A stretch of DNA of 64,000 nt from Asticcacaulis sp. UBA2476 (GTDB lineage: Bacteria; Pseudomonadota; Alphaproteobacteria; Caulobacterales; Caulobacteraceae). The stretch covers positions 1-64,000 of the forward strand of contig DDPE01000048.1 of the NCBI GenBank assembly GCA_002342035.1. The letters run 5' to 3'. The notes under the pieces were generated by a model. The model saw nothing but the letters and a program-made list of their open reading frames with translations. It was not told the origin of the DNA and did not search any database. A program made the position numbers and the translations under genes. Below are positions 32,871-41,799 of the stretch, piece after piece; positions within the stretch are counted from its first letter, which is position 1, and the number at the start of each line of letters is the position of its first letter.

Positions 32871-34192
32871 GGTTGTCTGTATGGCTGGACGGTATAGATC
32901 AGCCCATAGGACGGCTGGAATCGTTTGATAGCGGCGCGATTAGTTTTTCATATCATGAAGACTATTTAAACGGCGCGGCCATCCCGATATCTCTGTCGTT
33001 ACCCCCTCAATCTATCCCGTTTAGTGATGCTCAGGCACGAGCTTTTTTCAGCAACCTGCTGCCGGAAAACGACCAAGCGCGTCGTTTGATTGAGCGCGAA
33101 GGCCTAAGTCGCGACGATGTCGTGGGCATACTCTATCATCTTGGGGCCGACTGTTCCGGTGCGATTTCGTGTCTGCCGGAAGGGGCGGCGCCGGTCAAGA
33201 TGCCGGGGGACTTAGCGGCGGATTATGAAGCCCTGTCCGATGATGATATCGCGGCGATCATGACGTCCTTGCGGGATTTTCAGCGGTTGCCGAACGAGAC
33301 GGCTGATCCATCCCCGCTGGCAGGCGTGCAGGGTAAAATCGCGCTGACAGTTTTACCGGATGGGCGCTGGGCCTTGCCTAAGCCAGACCGCAAGGTGCCC
33401 TCAACCCATATCCTTAAAGTGCCGGAGCGTGCCGATCAGGGCGACGTACGTCATGAATGGGCGGCCTGTAGTCTCATGCACGGTTTAGGCATGTGGGCGT
33501 CTGTGCCTCAGATGGTTGAACGTGCCGGGGTTCAGGGCCTTTTGATCAACCGGTTCGACCGTATTGTCAGTGGCAATACGGTGATAAGGTTGCATCAGGA
33601 AGATTTTGCTCAGGCGCTTGGATTGCCGCCGCGTCTGAAATATGAGCGCAATGGACAGACTGGGCGGACTTTTGATGCTGCGGCCGTGGCCGGTTTAATC
33701 GACAGGCTGCGCATACCAGCGCAGGCTAAACGCACGTTTCTGCTGGCGACGATTATCAATCTGGCGCTCGGCAATAACGACAACCACGCCAAGAACCATG
33801 CCTTGCTGTATATGGGCAGTGCCGTGCCGCAGATAGCCCCCTTGTACGATGTTTTGCCTGTGCGCTTGAATGATCGCTATACTGACAGGCTGGCATTCAA
33901 TATCGGACGGGCTGAACGCTTTGAAGATATCACCCATGACGATATCAAAGCTTTTTTCGCTACCTTTGGGCTGGATGGCGGTCGCTATCGTCGATTTATA
34001 GACATCGATATTAAGCCCAGATTTCAGCGACTGGATGAATTCGCTATGCAGATTCAAGCACAGGGCATGAAGTCTTTTGACGATCTGATCGGCAATAATT
34101 TGATGCGGTTAAATGACCTGATGGGACTCGATTTGCAGTTGCGCGAACGTGATTTGTTTGTGGCGCAAGGCGGTGGATGGATTGCCAGTTAA
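32867..34192 (+). CDS. hipA: HipA-type serine/threonine kinase toxin
   Basis: This 441-residue protein starts in an ATGA overlap with hipB. The N-terminal HipA_N domain (residues 1-105) is followed by the kinase core, with GVQGKIALTVL as the P-loop-like segment, the catalytic Asp305 in GNNDNHAKNHALLY and PLYDVLP as the metal-binding motif. HipA kinases phosphorylate aminoacyl-tRNA synthetases (GltX in E. coli) and cause growth arrest or persistence. All core residues are present, so the toxin looks active. Its place inside a sugar-utilisation island suggests recent insertion or addiction of the island; that is inference. Confidence 0.92.
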   Translation: MRLSVWLDGIDQPIGRLESFDSGAISFSYHEDYLNGAAIPISLSLPPQSIPFSDAQARAFFSNLLPENDQARRLIEREGLSRDDVVGILYHLGADCSGAISCLPEGAAPVKMPGDLAADYEALSDDDIAAIMTSLRDFQRLPNETADPSPLAGVQGKIALTVLPDGRWALPKPDRKVPSTHILKVPERADQGDVRHEWAACSLMHGLGMWASVPQMVERAGVQGLLINRFDRIVSGNTVIRLHQEDFAQALGLPPRLKYERNGQTGRTFDAAAVAGLIDRLRIPAQAKRTFLLATIINLALGNNDNHAKNHALLYMGSAVPQIAPLYDVLPVRLNDRYTDRLAFNIGRAERFEDITHDDIKAFFATFGLDGGRYRRFIDIDIKPRFQRLDEFAMQIQAQGMKSFDDLIGNNLMRLNDLMGLDLQLRERDLFVAQGGGWIAS

Positions 34193-34223
34193 ACCCCCGC
34201 CGGATCGATCCGGCGGGGGTTTT
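34192..34223 (+). terminator. Rho-independent terminator after hipA
   Basis: AACCCCCGCCGGATC and GATCCGGCGGGGGTT form a perfect 30-base palindrome with TTT following. It separates hipBA from the minus-strand GH29 operon and may serve both directions. Confidence 0.9.
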
Positions 34224-34224
34224 G

Positions 34225-34413
34225 TTATTTGCGCTTGAACGGTAGGGGCCGGTCGGGATCGATGTTGAGGCTCACCAGCCATGCCCTAACGGCCTCGACC
34301 TTGCGGGCCTGTTCCAGCTTCTGTTCGCAGATCATGTCCTCGACCGCCCACATATAGGTGCGCAATTTGCGGGCATAGAGGCTGATCGGGCAGCAGGGGT
34401 CATCAACAGGCAT
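34225..34413 (-). CDS. Small hypothetical protein
   Basis: This 62-residue frame ends 3' of the hipA terminator and begins 26 bases after the GH29 stop, so it could be the last gene of the GH74-esterase-GH29 operon. It starts MPVDDPCCPISLYARKLRTYMW and ends in the basic RPLPFKRK; there is no signal peptide and the middle is helical and charged. I do not recognise it, and a strong Shine-Dalgarno is not visible. Confidence 0.5.
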   Translation of the reverse strand: MPVDDPCCPISLYARKLRTYMWAVEDMICEQKLEQARKVEAVRAWLVSLNIDPDRPLPFKRK

Positions 34414-34439
34414 TAAGGCGCGGGTTCCTTATGGGCGGA

Positions 34440-36074
34440 CTAAACCAGAGTCTGGCCGGTGATTTTCAACACCGGCGTAAACGCCGGATGCTGAGCGGGC
34501 AGTTTCACATTTAGTCCGTCTGGAGACAATTCAAATTCCAGAGGTTGAGCTATACCCAAAAGTTCGACACGTTCAATAGTGGCTTTGGAAGTGAGCGTAT
34601 TTTTTGCGAACGTGGTTATGAGCATCTGCCCGCCTTCGGGCCAGTCCTGAGCCAGCGCATAAAGCGCGCCGTCCTTGGTGGTAAAGCGGATATCCTGAGC
34701 CGTGAAGGGTTTGGCAGCGGCTTCGTTCTGGTGACCGGCGCCGACTTCGGTTGGGCCTTCACCAAACGTATGCCAGGCGCGGGTGCCAAAGATGGCCTCG
34801 CCATTGACCGCCATCCATGCGGCCATGTCCTCTAGGATCACCACTTCTTTCTCATCGATTTCGCCATTGCCGCGAATCGGGATCGACAGCAACAGGTTGC
34901 CATTCTTTGAGACCGCATCGGTCAGCAACTGAATGACGTGCTTGGCCGATTTATAGCCATCGCGGTCATACAGGCCGCGATCATAGTGCCAGTTGCCGAT
35001 GCAGGTGCAGGTCTGCCAGTATTCCGGGCGCAGATAGGCCGACGCCCCGCGCTCGACATTGTTGGTCAGGGCCTTGGCCTGAGTCGCATCCAGCTTGTTG
35101 CCGGTGACGACGGCTTCATTTTTGCCGTGCCATTTGGTACTCTGATTGTAGAGATAAGCCGTCGCCTCAAGACCAACCCCGGCCAGCGGGGTGACATAGT
35201 TGTCCATATAGACAAAATCGGGCTTATACTTATCCATCAGGTCGTTCTGACGGGCCAGCCATTGTTTGGCGTAATAGGGGTTATTCTTCGGCTGAGCTTC
35301 GGTCCATTCGCCGGAGGTTTTGTCGTTAAAGGCCTGCATGTCGGTGATGGCGGTAATGCCATCGGGCGGCACCATGCCTTCAGCCGGACCGGTATAAAGC
35401 TCCTGCGGATCAAGGCCGTCCCACCATGTGCCCTTGCCGTCCTTTTTGGTCAGGTGATAGGCGTCATAACGCACGCCTTGCAAAGGTCCTTCGGCATCAT
35501 AGCCGTAAGCCGTCTGCCACCAGTGCCAGGCGTGGGCGGAGTGGTTGGAGACGCCAAAGCGCAAGCCCTCCGCCTTGACCAGCTTTTCCCAGGTGCCGAC
35601 GATATCTTTCTTCGGGCCGACGCGCACACTGTTCCATTGATGGTATTTGGAGTCGTACAGATCGAGGTTGTCGTGGTGGTTGGCCATAGCCACGAAATAT
35701 TTCGCACCCGCCGCCTTATAGAGCTGGATCAGCTTTTCCGGCTCCCATTTATCGGCCTTCCACTGACCGATGATTTCCATAAAGCCGGTTTTGCTGGGGT
35801 GGCCATAGTGTTTGACGTGGTGGTCGTAATAGAAATTGCCCTGCATATACATTTGACGGCCGTACCAGTCGCCAGCTTCGGGCACGCACTGCGGCCCCCA
35901 ATGGGCCCAGATGCCGAGCTTGGCGTCCTTGAACCATTCCGGGGTCTGGTAGTTCTCGGATAAGGATTCCCAGGTCGGTTTGAACTTTGCCGGTTTAGCT
36001 TGGACGGCGGGTGCCATTGCGGCGGCCGTGAGGGCCGAACCTGTGGCCAGAAGATCGCGACGGGTGGGGGTCAT
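34440..36074 (-). CDS. Secreted alpha-L-fucosidase, GH29
   Basis: This 544-residue protein has a Tat-type signal (TRRDLLATGSALTAAAMAPAVQA). GH29 features are WFKDAKLGIWAHWGPQCVPEAGDWYGRQMY near residue 45, VAMANHHDNLDLY and the nucleophile Asp291 in PDFVYMDNY. The usual FTSKH of the family is here VAMANHHDN, so this is a divergent branch. It would remove alpha-linked fucose from xyloglucan galactosyl-fucose side chains. Its start overlaps the acetylesterase stop by four bases, so the two are translationally coupled. Confidence 0.9.
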   Translation of the reverse strand: MTPTRRDLLATGSALTAAAMAPAVQAKPAKFKPTWESLSENYQTPEWFKDAKLGIWAHWGPQCVPEAGDWYGRQMYMQGNFYYDHHVKHYGHPSKTGFMEIIGQWKADKWEPEKLIQLYKAAGAKYFVAMANHHDNLDLYDSKYHQWNSVRVGPKKDIVGTWEKLVKAEGLRFGVSNHSAHAWHWWQTAYGYDAEGPLQGVRYDAYHLTKKDGKGTWWDGLDPQELYTGPAEGMVPPDGITAITDMQAFNDKTSGEWTEAQPKNNPYYAKQWLARQNDLMDKYKPDFVYMDNYVTPLAGVGLEATAYLYNQSTKWHGKNEAVVTGNKLDATQAKALTNNVERGASAYLRPEYWQTCTCIGNWHYDRGLYDRDGYKSAKHVIQLLTDAVSKNGNLLLSIPIRGNGEIDEKEVVILEDMAAWMAVNGEAIFGTRAWHTFGEGPTEVGAGHQNEAAAKPFTAQDIRFTTKDGALYALAQDWPEGGQMLITTFAKNTLTSKATIERVELLGIAQPLEFELSPDGLNVKLPAQHPAFTPVLKITGQTLV

Positions 36075-38008
36075 GGAATGGCCTCTTCAAACGGAATAGC
36101 GGACAGGTCTTGGTCGGAATAGAGATTAACATAGGGCGCGTCGGCCCAGGCATAGCGCACGAATTTGGCGTCCGATGTGTTGGAGGCTTTGAGTGTGACG
36201 GTCATGCCCGATACATCGGCGGTGGCAAACCGGCACGCTTTGGCGGCATCGCACACCTCAAACCCGATCGCCTGAGCCGAGGAATAGGTTTGAAGCGGGG
36301 CATCAAAGGTGATGGCGATATCGGCCCCGCTGCGCGCGACCTTTACTGGCTGCGGCCCGCCGGAGACGACAGCCTCACCATAGGCGACTTTGCGCGCTGC
36401 CAGTGCCAGACGCTGCCCCACCACGTTTTTTTGGGTCGGGTGGATATCAACGCGGTCGCCGACATCAATCGCCACGGCCAGTCCGGTTTTCGGATCGGCA
36501 TTCACCGTCTGACGCTGGGCTTCGCGCAGTTCGGCCCACGCCGATTGGGTCGGTGCCTTGGCGACCGGCCCGAAATTAGCCAGTTGCACGACCAGAAACG
36601 GCAGATCGGGCGCGTCGAATGCTCTGCGCCAATCCGCAATCATTGCGGGTAGCAGGCGGGCATATTCGGCGGGCTGAGAGACATTGGATTCGCCCTGATA
36701 CCAGGCCGCCCCTTTGAGGGTATAGGGCGCAATCGGCGCGATCATGCCGTTATAAAGGTTGGTCAGGCCGCTGGTCGCCAGCCACGGTGTCGTGGGTGAA
36801 TTTTTAAGTGCTGACAGCGGGGCCGAGACCTTATACTTCCACTGAGCGGGCAGGGTGATGTTCGATCCGTCCGCAAAGGCGATGCGCCGGTCGTTGGGCT
36901 TACCCCACAACCCGCCGCCGCCGCCGGAATCATAGGCGCGCACGGTGATGACGTTTTTTCCGGCCTTTAGTGTCCCCGCAGGAATGGCATAGGTGCGCGG
37001 CGCGTTCCAGCTTTCGGTGGCACCGACTACGTTGCCGTTGACAAAGGTGGTGTCGCCGTCATCGACGGGGCCGAGTTCGACCGTGGCCGCTTGTATGGCC
37101 TGAGCCGCCGTTAAGGTGACCGAGGTGCGATACCAGATCACGCCATCGAAGAAGGTCAGTTCCGGCTTGCCCGCACTTTCCCAGAAGCCATTGGCGGTAA
37201 TTGTATCCCAGCCGCGGTCGTCGAAATCGCGCGTCGCCCATGTGGCTTTTACTTTGGCGTCGGGCTCATTGGCCTGCCACCAGTCGAGCATGATCGCCTG
37301 CCACTCGGTTTTAGCGGTTTGCGGATCACGGCTGTAGGCTTTCAGCGTCTCAAGGCCCTGATCATAGGTTTTCAGATCGCGCAGGGCAGGCTCCGACATC
37401 CACGACTGGATGGTGGTGCCACCCCATGACGAATGGATCATGCCGATGGGGACGTTTTGGGTTTTTTGAAGTTCCTTGGCCATGTAGTAACAGACGGCGG
37501 AGGTATCGCCGGTCGTCTCTGGCCCCACGGCGCGCCACTCAAGGCGTTTGGGCAAGGTGTCAAGCGGGTTGGCCTGAGCGTCGCGATCGACGGTTACAAA
37601 CCGGATATCGGGATTGGCCGAGTTCTGGATTTCGTTATAGGCATTGGTGGCGTACTTGGTCTGAAACTCCATGTTCGATTGGCCCGAACACAGCCAGACA
37701 TCGCCCATGACGACATCATTAAGGGCTGCGACCGCCGAACCGCTGCTGGCCTTAAGCGTGTACGGGCCTCCCGCTTTGGTGGCGGGCAGGGTCGCCGTCC
37801 ATTGGCCCTTAGAGTCGGCGGTGACGGGAACCGACACACCGGCCAGTTCAACTGTGACCGGTGCGTTTGCGGTGGAGGTACCCCAGACCTTGACCGGCGT
37901 ATCCCGTTGCAGGACGGCATGGTCGCTGAAGATATTGTCAAAAGCGACCTGCGCCCAGGCTGGTGAGGCAGCGCTTATAGCCGCAATAGCCGTCAATAAA
38001 ACCCGCAT
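36071..38008 (-). CDS. Secreted SGNH-type (sialate O-acetylesterase family) carbohydrate esterase
   Basis: This 645-residue protein has a signal peptide (AIAAISAASPAWAQ). The catalytic Ser is Ser111 in CSGQSNMEF, and the Asp-His pair is in DIHPTQKNVVGQRLA near residue 530. A jelly-roll insert (about residues 230-390, with YRTSVTLTAAQAIQAATVELGPVDDGD) splits the esterase domain as in many SASA-family acetylesterases. Between GH29 and GH74, it most likely removes acetyl groups from xyloglucan galactose; that is inferred from context. The gene is separated from GH74 by eight bases. Confidence 0.87.
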   Translation of the reverse strand: MRVLLTAIAAISAASPAWAQVAFDNIFSDHAVLQRDTPVKVWGTSTANAPVTVELAGVSVPVTADSKGQWTATLPATKAGGPYTLKASSGSAVAALNDVVMGDVWLCSGQSNMEFQTKYATNAYNEIQNSANPDIRFVTVDRDAQANPLDTLPKRLEWRAVGPETTGDTSAVCYYMAKELQKTQNVPIGMIHSSWGGTTIQSWMSEPALRDLKTYDQGLETLKAYSRDPQTAKTEWQAIMLDWWQANEPDAKVKATWATRDFDDRGWDTITANGFWESAGKPELTFFDGVIWYRTSVTLTAAQAIQAATVELGPVDDGDTTFVNGNVVGATESWNAPRTYAIPAGTLKAGKNVITVRAYDSGGGGGLWGKPNDRRIAFADGSNITLPAQWKYKVSAPLSALKNSPTTPWLATSGLTNLYNGMIAPIAPYTLKGAAWYQGESNVSQPAEYARLLPAMIADWRRAFDAPDLPFLVVQLANFGPVAKAPTQSAWAELREAQRQTVNADPKTGLAVAIDVGDRVDIHPTQKNVVGQRLALAARKVAYGEAVVSGGPQPVKVARSGADIAITFDAPLQTYSSAQAIGFEVCDAAKACRFATADVSGMTVTLKASNTSDAKFVRYAWADAPYVNLYSDQDLSAIPFEEAIP

Positions 38009-38016
38009 TGTTTCCC

Positions 38017-40227
38017 CTATTTTGCCGCTTCAGGCAGTTTGAAATCACCATACAATACGCCTCTGCCATCGGTGCCGATATAGAGCCGGCCGAACACCTT
38101 GGGGTCGCCCGCCATGACGCCGCGGATCGAGCCAAACTGCTTTGACGGCGTGGTCAACCTGACCCAGCGCGCGCCCAGATCGGATGAGAAATATAACCCC
38201 TCCCGATCATTAAGTTTACCCCAGACAAACAGGGCCGGATAGGTCTCACCGGGGGCAGATTTGCCAAAGGCCACCGCCCAGGCTTCCTGAAAACCGGGCA
38301 GGGTGGAAAAGGTCTTGCCGCCATCATCTGAGACATTGAGCCCGTTCCAGCCGCCGACCCACAGATGGCCTTCGTTGCCGGGGGCAGCGCGCATCCGTCC
38401 GCCCCAATCGACGGCATTGGGGGTTACGACCTTAAATGTCAGGCCGCCGTCTTCGGAGGCGTAGACCGTCTTTTTGCGGTTATCATAAAGATAGAATTTC
38501 TTTGGGTTCACCCGGTCGGCAATCGGGAAGATATGGTGTTCGCTATTGACCGGCGCGCCCGTCGATTTCACCCACGTCTGGCCTTTGTCGGTAGACACAT
38601 AGGGCTCAGATTTGGCGGGCATCCATACCCACGACGCGCCGTCTGCCGATACGCCGATGCCCATGGTCTGATAGTCATTGCCGGTGACGGTGGGGGGGCG
38701 TGACGCAAAGCCGCTCCAGGTCTTGCCGCCATCTTCGGAATAATAGCCAAATGGTGGGCGGTCGGAGGTGCGTACGATCAGGCTGGGTTTGGCCTCGGCG
38801 AAATCCATGCCGCGCGTATGGACGCCGTTGGGATGGAAATAGGTTGAATTTTTGGCCGAGGTCAGGTCATCATGACGGAACCCGCCGATGTCGCCCAGCG
38901 CTGAAAAGACCGGCGCGCCCACAGGTGGCGAAATCAGTTCCAGCACAGCGGTTTCTTCCAGTCCCTGATTGGTGAAGCGCCAGTTGAGCTTTGCGCCGGT
39001 ATCGATGCTGGCCAATTCGCGGTTCTCCCACAGGCCATAGCCAGTGACGTAGAACACCCGGCTGGAATCAAACGGATCGATATCGATATCGCCGATCCAG
39101 TGGCCTAGGTGGTCATGGCTGCCGCCCGCATAGGGCAACAGCCACGGCGCTTCGGAGGTGTCGAAGGCTGATTTTTTGCTCAAAGGCGTCCATGATTTCC
39201 CGCCGTTTGTGGATCGGAAAATCTCATCGCCCGACCCCCAGCGGTTGATCGTGGACACCACCAGCGTGCCGGGGTGTTGCCGATCCAGTGACAGGCCCGC
39301 ATAGCCGAAGGTTTCTGCCGTGGGCTTAAGCGGGGTGATGTCGTCCCACTTTTCAGCGTTTGGGTCATAGGTCTTGACCGCGCCGTCCTTGACGCCGTTG
39401 GGGCCGATACCGTCCGAAAACGTCAGGAACAGCTTGCCGCCCGTATCAAAGTCGGCGTGGTGCGGCATCAGGCCCTTGGGCGTGCCGGGAACCGCCGTCC
39501 ATGAGGTGCCGCCATCCTTTGAGGCGTAGAGGCTTTTGCCGTCTTTCGCTTCGACGCCCGCATAGAGGCTGCCTTTACCGTCCGGCAGTACCCACAACAC
39601 ATGCTCGGCGGGCAGGGCCGTCTTTGTCCATGTCAGGCCTGCATCCGCGCTACGCCAGAGGCCGTCGCGGCTGGTGCCCAGCCACAGGGTCTGCGGATTG
39701 GCGGGATCGACCACCAGACGCTCACCGGTGGAGCGGCCATCGGCGTTGCCCCCCAGCCAGAACGGCAGCTCGGTCTTGGTGAAGGTCTTGCCGCGATCTT
39801 TGGAAATCAGGATCGCCCCTTTGCGGGCATTGCCGCCGAGATATTCACCCGCCGCCAGATAGACGCGATCAGGGTTTTGGGGATCGAGACCGATTGAGAG
39901 CACACCATAAAGCTGCGAATCGGCCTTACCCAGAAAATCGAGCATCTGCACCCAGCGACCGGCGGCGGCATCAAAGCGGTAGGCTCCGCCGATATCGGTA
40001 CGGGCATAGACAAGGCCCTTTTCGATCGGATGAAACACCACACCGGGGACAAAACCGCCGCCCAGGATTTCAACATTCTGCCAAGTGTAAACGGGGGCTG
40101 TAGTCTGTTTGGGGGCCGGTTTTGGGGCTGGTGTTTGAGGCGGGGGCGGCGTTTGCGCCAGACTTGTTGATGTGAGCGCTAACATGGCGACTGACATCCC
40201 AGCCGCAATTAAACCTTCCCGTACCAT
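38017..40227 (-). CDS. Secreted GH74 xyloglucanase
   Basis: This 736-residue protein has a signal peptide (about residues 1-25) and a Pro/Ala/Lys linker (26-44). The two seven-bladed propellers of GH74 carry about eight Asp-box repeats (SKDRGKTF, SADAGLTW, SKDGGTSW, STNGGKSW, SEDGGKTW, STDKGQTW and others). Catalytic candidates are Asp78 in ARTDIGGAY and Asp446 in LGDIGGFRH. GH74 enzymes cut the xyloglucan backbone endo- or processively, or act at the reducing end of oligosaccharides; the mode is not readable here. It is the first gene of the minus-strand operon GH74-esterase-GH29. Confidence 0.92.
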   Translation of the reverse strand: MVREGLIAAGMSVAMLALTSTSLAQTPPPPQTPAPKPAPKQTTAPVYTWQNVEILGGGFVPGVVFHPIEKGLVYARTDIGGAYRFDAAAGRWVQMLDFLGKADSQLYGVLSIGLDPQNPDRVYLAAGEYLGGNARKGAILISKDRGKTFTKTELPFWLGGNADGRSTGERLVVDPANPQTLWLGTSRDGLWRSADAGLTWTKTALPAEHVLWVLPDGKGSLYAGVEAKDGKSLYASKDGGTSWTAVPGTPKGLMPHHADFDTGGKLFLTFSDGIGPNGVKDGAVKTYDPNAEKWDDITPLKPTAETFGYAGLSLDRQHPGTLVVSTINRWGSGDEIFRSTNGGKSWTPLSKKSAFDTSEAPWLLPYAGGSHDHLGHWIGDIDIDPFDSSRVFYVTGYGLWENRELASIDTGAKLNWRFTNQGLEETAVLELISPPVGAPVFSALGDIGGFRHDDLTSAKNSTYFHPNGVHTRGMDFAEAKPSLIVRTSDRPPFGYYSEDGGKTWSGFASRPPTVTGNDYQTMGIGVSADGASWVWMPAKSEPYVSTDKGQTWVKSTGAPVNSEHHIFPIADRVNPKKFYLYDNRKKTVYASEDGGLTFKVVTPNAVDWGGRMRAAPGNEGHLWVGGWNGLNVSDDGGKTFSTLPGFQEAWAVAFGKSAPGETYPALFVWGKLNDREGLYFSSDLGARWVRLTTPSKQFGSIRGVMAGDPKVFGRLYIGTDGRGVLYGDFKLPEAAK
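40171..40184. promoter_or_regulatory. Weak LacI-type site inside GH74 5' coding region
   Basis: TGTGAGCGCTAACA matches about 11 of 14 positions of the AGCGCT operator family and lies 43-56 bases into GH74. It also encodes the Met-Leu-Ala-Leu-Thr run of the signal peptide, so it may be chance. Confidence 0.25.
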
Positions 40228-40271
40228 ATGTGCTTCCCGTTATGTTTTTAGGGCTTGTTTCAGAAACCTTA

Positions 40272-40295
40272 CGCAAATTTTATTTTGCATTTGCG
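40272..40295. promoter_or_regulatory. Inverted repeat upstream of GH74
   Basis: CGCAAAT-N10-ATTTGCG is a perfect dyad 45 bases upstream of the GH74 start, in the 284-base divergent gap with the LacI gene. An operator role is inferred. Confidence 0.45.
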
Positions 40296-40511
40296 AAAGG
40301 GATTGCTGATCAAGCCTTTGATATTTGTAGGATAAAATATGACAGCGTTAGACAATAATGCAAGATGGAAAAGATTTCACAGGTGAAAATCGCGCCATTT
40401 GCTTTGAACGCGAAAGCGGATTATGGCTATAGCTGGTTGATTACATATCATTTTCATTATCATCGCGGGGGAAAGCGAGTGGTAATAAAATGAATAAGCT
40501 AGGGGAACAAC

Positions 40512-41564
40512 TTGGCGAGAAAAGTCGGGCGTCGCGGCGGCAATATAGTGACTATTCATGATGTGGCACGTCATGTGGGCGTATCGCCCATGACCGTGTC
40601 GCGCGTCATCAATGGCGAGAAAAATGTGCGTGAGGAAACCCGTCAAAAGGTTCTGGCCTCGGTTGAAGCGCTGAATTATTCACCGAACATGGCCGCGCGC
40701 AGTCTGGCGACGCAGGATGTGGCGCGGGTGGCCCTGCTGTATTCCAATCCGTCGTCGGCCTATCTCAGCGAGTTTTTGTTGGGCATACTTGAGCAAAGCG
40801 CCCAGAGCGGCTGTCAGCTCACGATTGAGAGCTGTGACGGGCCCGAAGGGGCGGCGTCGGCGATTGAGAAGTTGAAATCTACCGGCACGGACGGAGTTGT
40901 ACTGCCCGCCCCGTTGTCGGATTCAACGCGCGTGGCCAAGGCGCTTAAGGATCTCAATATCCCGTTTGTAGGCGTGGCGACGGCGCGGCCCTCGGCCGAT
41001 GTAACCTCGGTCAGTATCGACGACTATAAGGCCGCCTATTCGATGACTAAGCGCCTGATCGCGCTGGGGCACCGCCGGATCGGCTTCATTAAGGGCCATC
41101 CCAATAATTACGGCAGTCAGCTTCGCTATGACGGCTTTGTGGCGGCCATGGCCAAGGCCGGGCTTGAAGTCGACGATTCGGATGTGGTGCAGGGCTATTT
41201 CACCTATCGCTCCGGCTTTGATGCCGCCGAAACCCTGCTGGGCCGCGACGAACGACCGACGGCGATTTTTGCCTCCAACGATGACATGGCCGCAGGGGCG
41301 GTGGCGACTGCGCACCGTCTGGGGCTCGACGTGCCGTCGCAGGTCTCAATCGTGGGATTCGACGACACGGCTATGGCGACTATGGTGTGGCCGGAACTGA
41401 CGACCGTGCGTCAGCCGATCTCGGATATGTCGGCGTTGGCGCTTAAACTGTTGCTGGATCAGATCCGGGCCAAGCGTACCGGCACGCCCTACACACCGAT
41501 CCGTGAAATCCGCGATTTCTCTCTGATTGAGCGCCAATCGTCGGCTGCGGTAAGTGACGCTTAA
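40512..41564 (+). CDS. LacI-family transcriptional regulator
   Basis: This 350-residue regulator starts at TTG 40512, supported by TAGGGGA five bases upstream; a GTG at 40548 is an alternative. The helix-turn-helix is at about residues 14-34 (VTIHDVARHVGVSPMTVSRVINGEK) with the hinge helix RQKVLASVEALNYSPNMAARSLA. The rest is a periplasmic-binding-like ligand domain, ending with the usual DFSLIERQSS. It lies between the xyloglucanase operon and xylXBCD, and AGCGCT palindromes of its likely operator type flank the regulated genes. A xyloglucan sugar such as xylose is the likely inducer, which is inference. Confidence 0.92.
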   Translation: MARKVGRRGGNIVTIHDVARHVGVSPMTVSRVINGEKNVREETRQKVLASVEALNYSPNMAARSLATQDVARVALLYSNPSSAYLSEFLLGILEQSAQSGCQLTIESCDGPEGAASAIEKLKSTGTDGVVLPAPLSDSTRVAKALKDLNIPFVGVATARPSADVTSVSIDDYKAAYSMTKRLIALGHRRIGFIKGHPNNYGSQLRYDGFVAAMAKAGLEVDDSDVVQGYFTYRSGFDAAETLLGRDERPTAIFASNDDMAAGAVATAHRLGLDVPSQVSIVGFDDTAMATMVWPELTTVRQPISDMSALALKLLLDQIRAKRTGTPYTPIREIRDFSLIERQSSAAVSDA

Positions 41565-41661
41565 ATTTTTACAGGTCATGTAAAATCTGACGGGGATGGC
41601 CCCAAAATTCGCACTGCACCATGAGTGTTTTGGCTTGACATGCGCCTGACGGCAGCGCAAA

Positions 41662-41675
41662 TGGTAGCGCTATCA
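41662..41675. promoter_or_regulatory. LacI-type operator before xylX operon
   Basis: TGGTAGCGCTATCA lies 21 bases after a TTGACA (-35-like, 41635-41640) and 125 bases before the xylX ATG. It would cover the -10 region. Confidence 0.75.
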
Positions 41676-41799
41676 TGGCGTAAAAGCTAACGGCGCGTTC
41701 AATTTTGACGGTTTTGGCAAAAATGCCAGAGCCGCCATGATGTTGAGTGCGTGCGTTTTGCTAAATGCGCACAAGGAAAAATTGAGGAAAAACAAGGTC

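Noticed and set aside
34938..35963. 341-codon plus-strand frame antisense to GH29
   Set aside because: Shadow frame rich in Val/Gly/His repeats typical of antisense translation of high-GC genes.
40333..40347. TGACAGCGTTAGACA as a further LacI operator
   Set aside because: The core AGCGCT is broken and the arms are out of register by one base.
41567..41585. TTTTACA-N5-TGTAAAA as a terminator after the LacI gene
   Set aside because: The stem is short and AT-only with no T-run; it is too weak to call a terminator.
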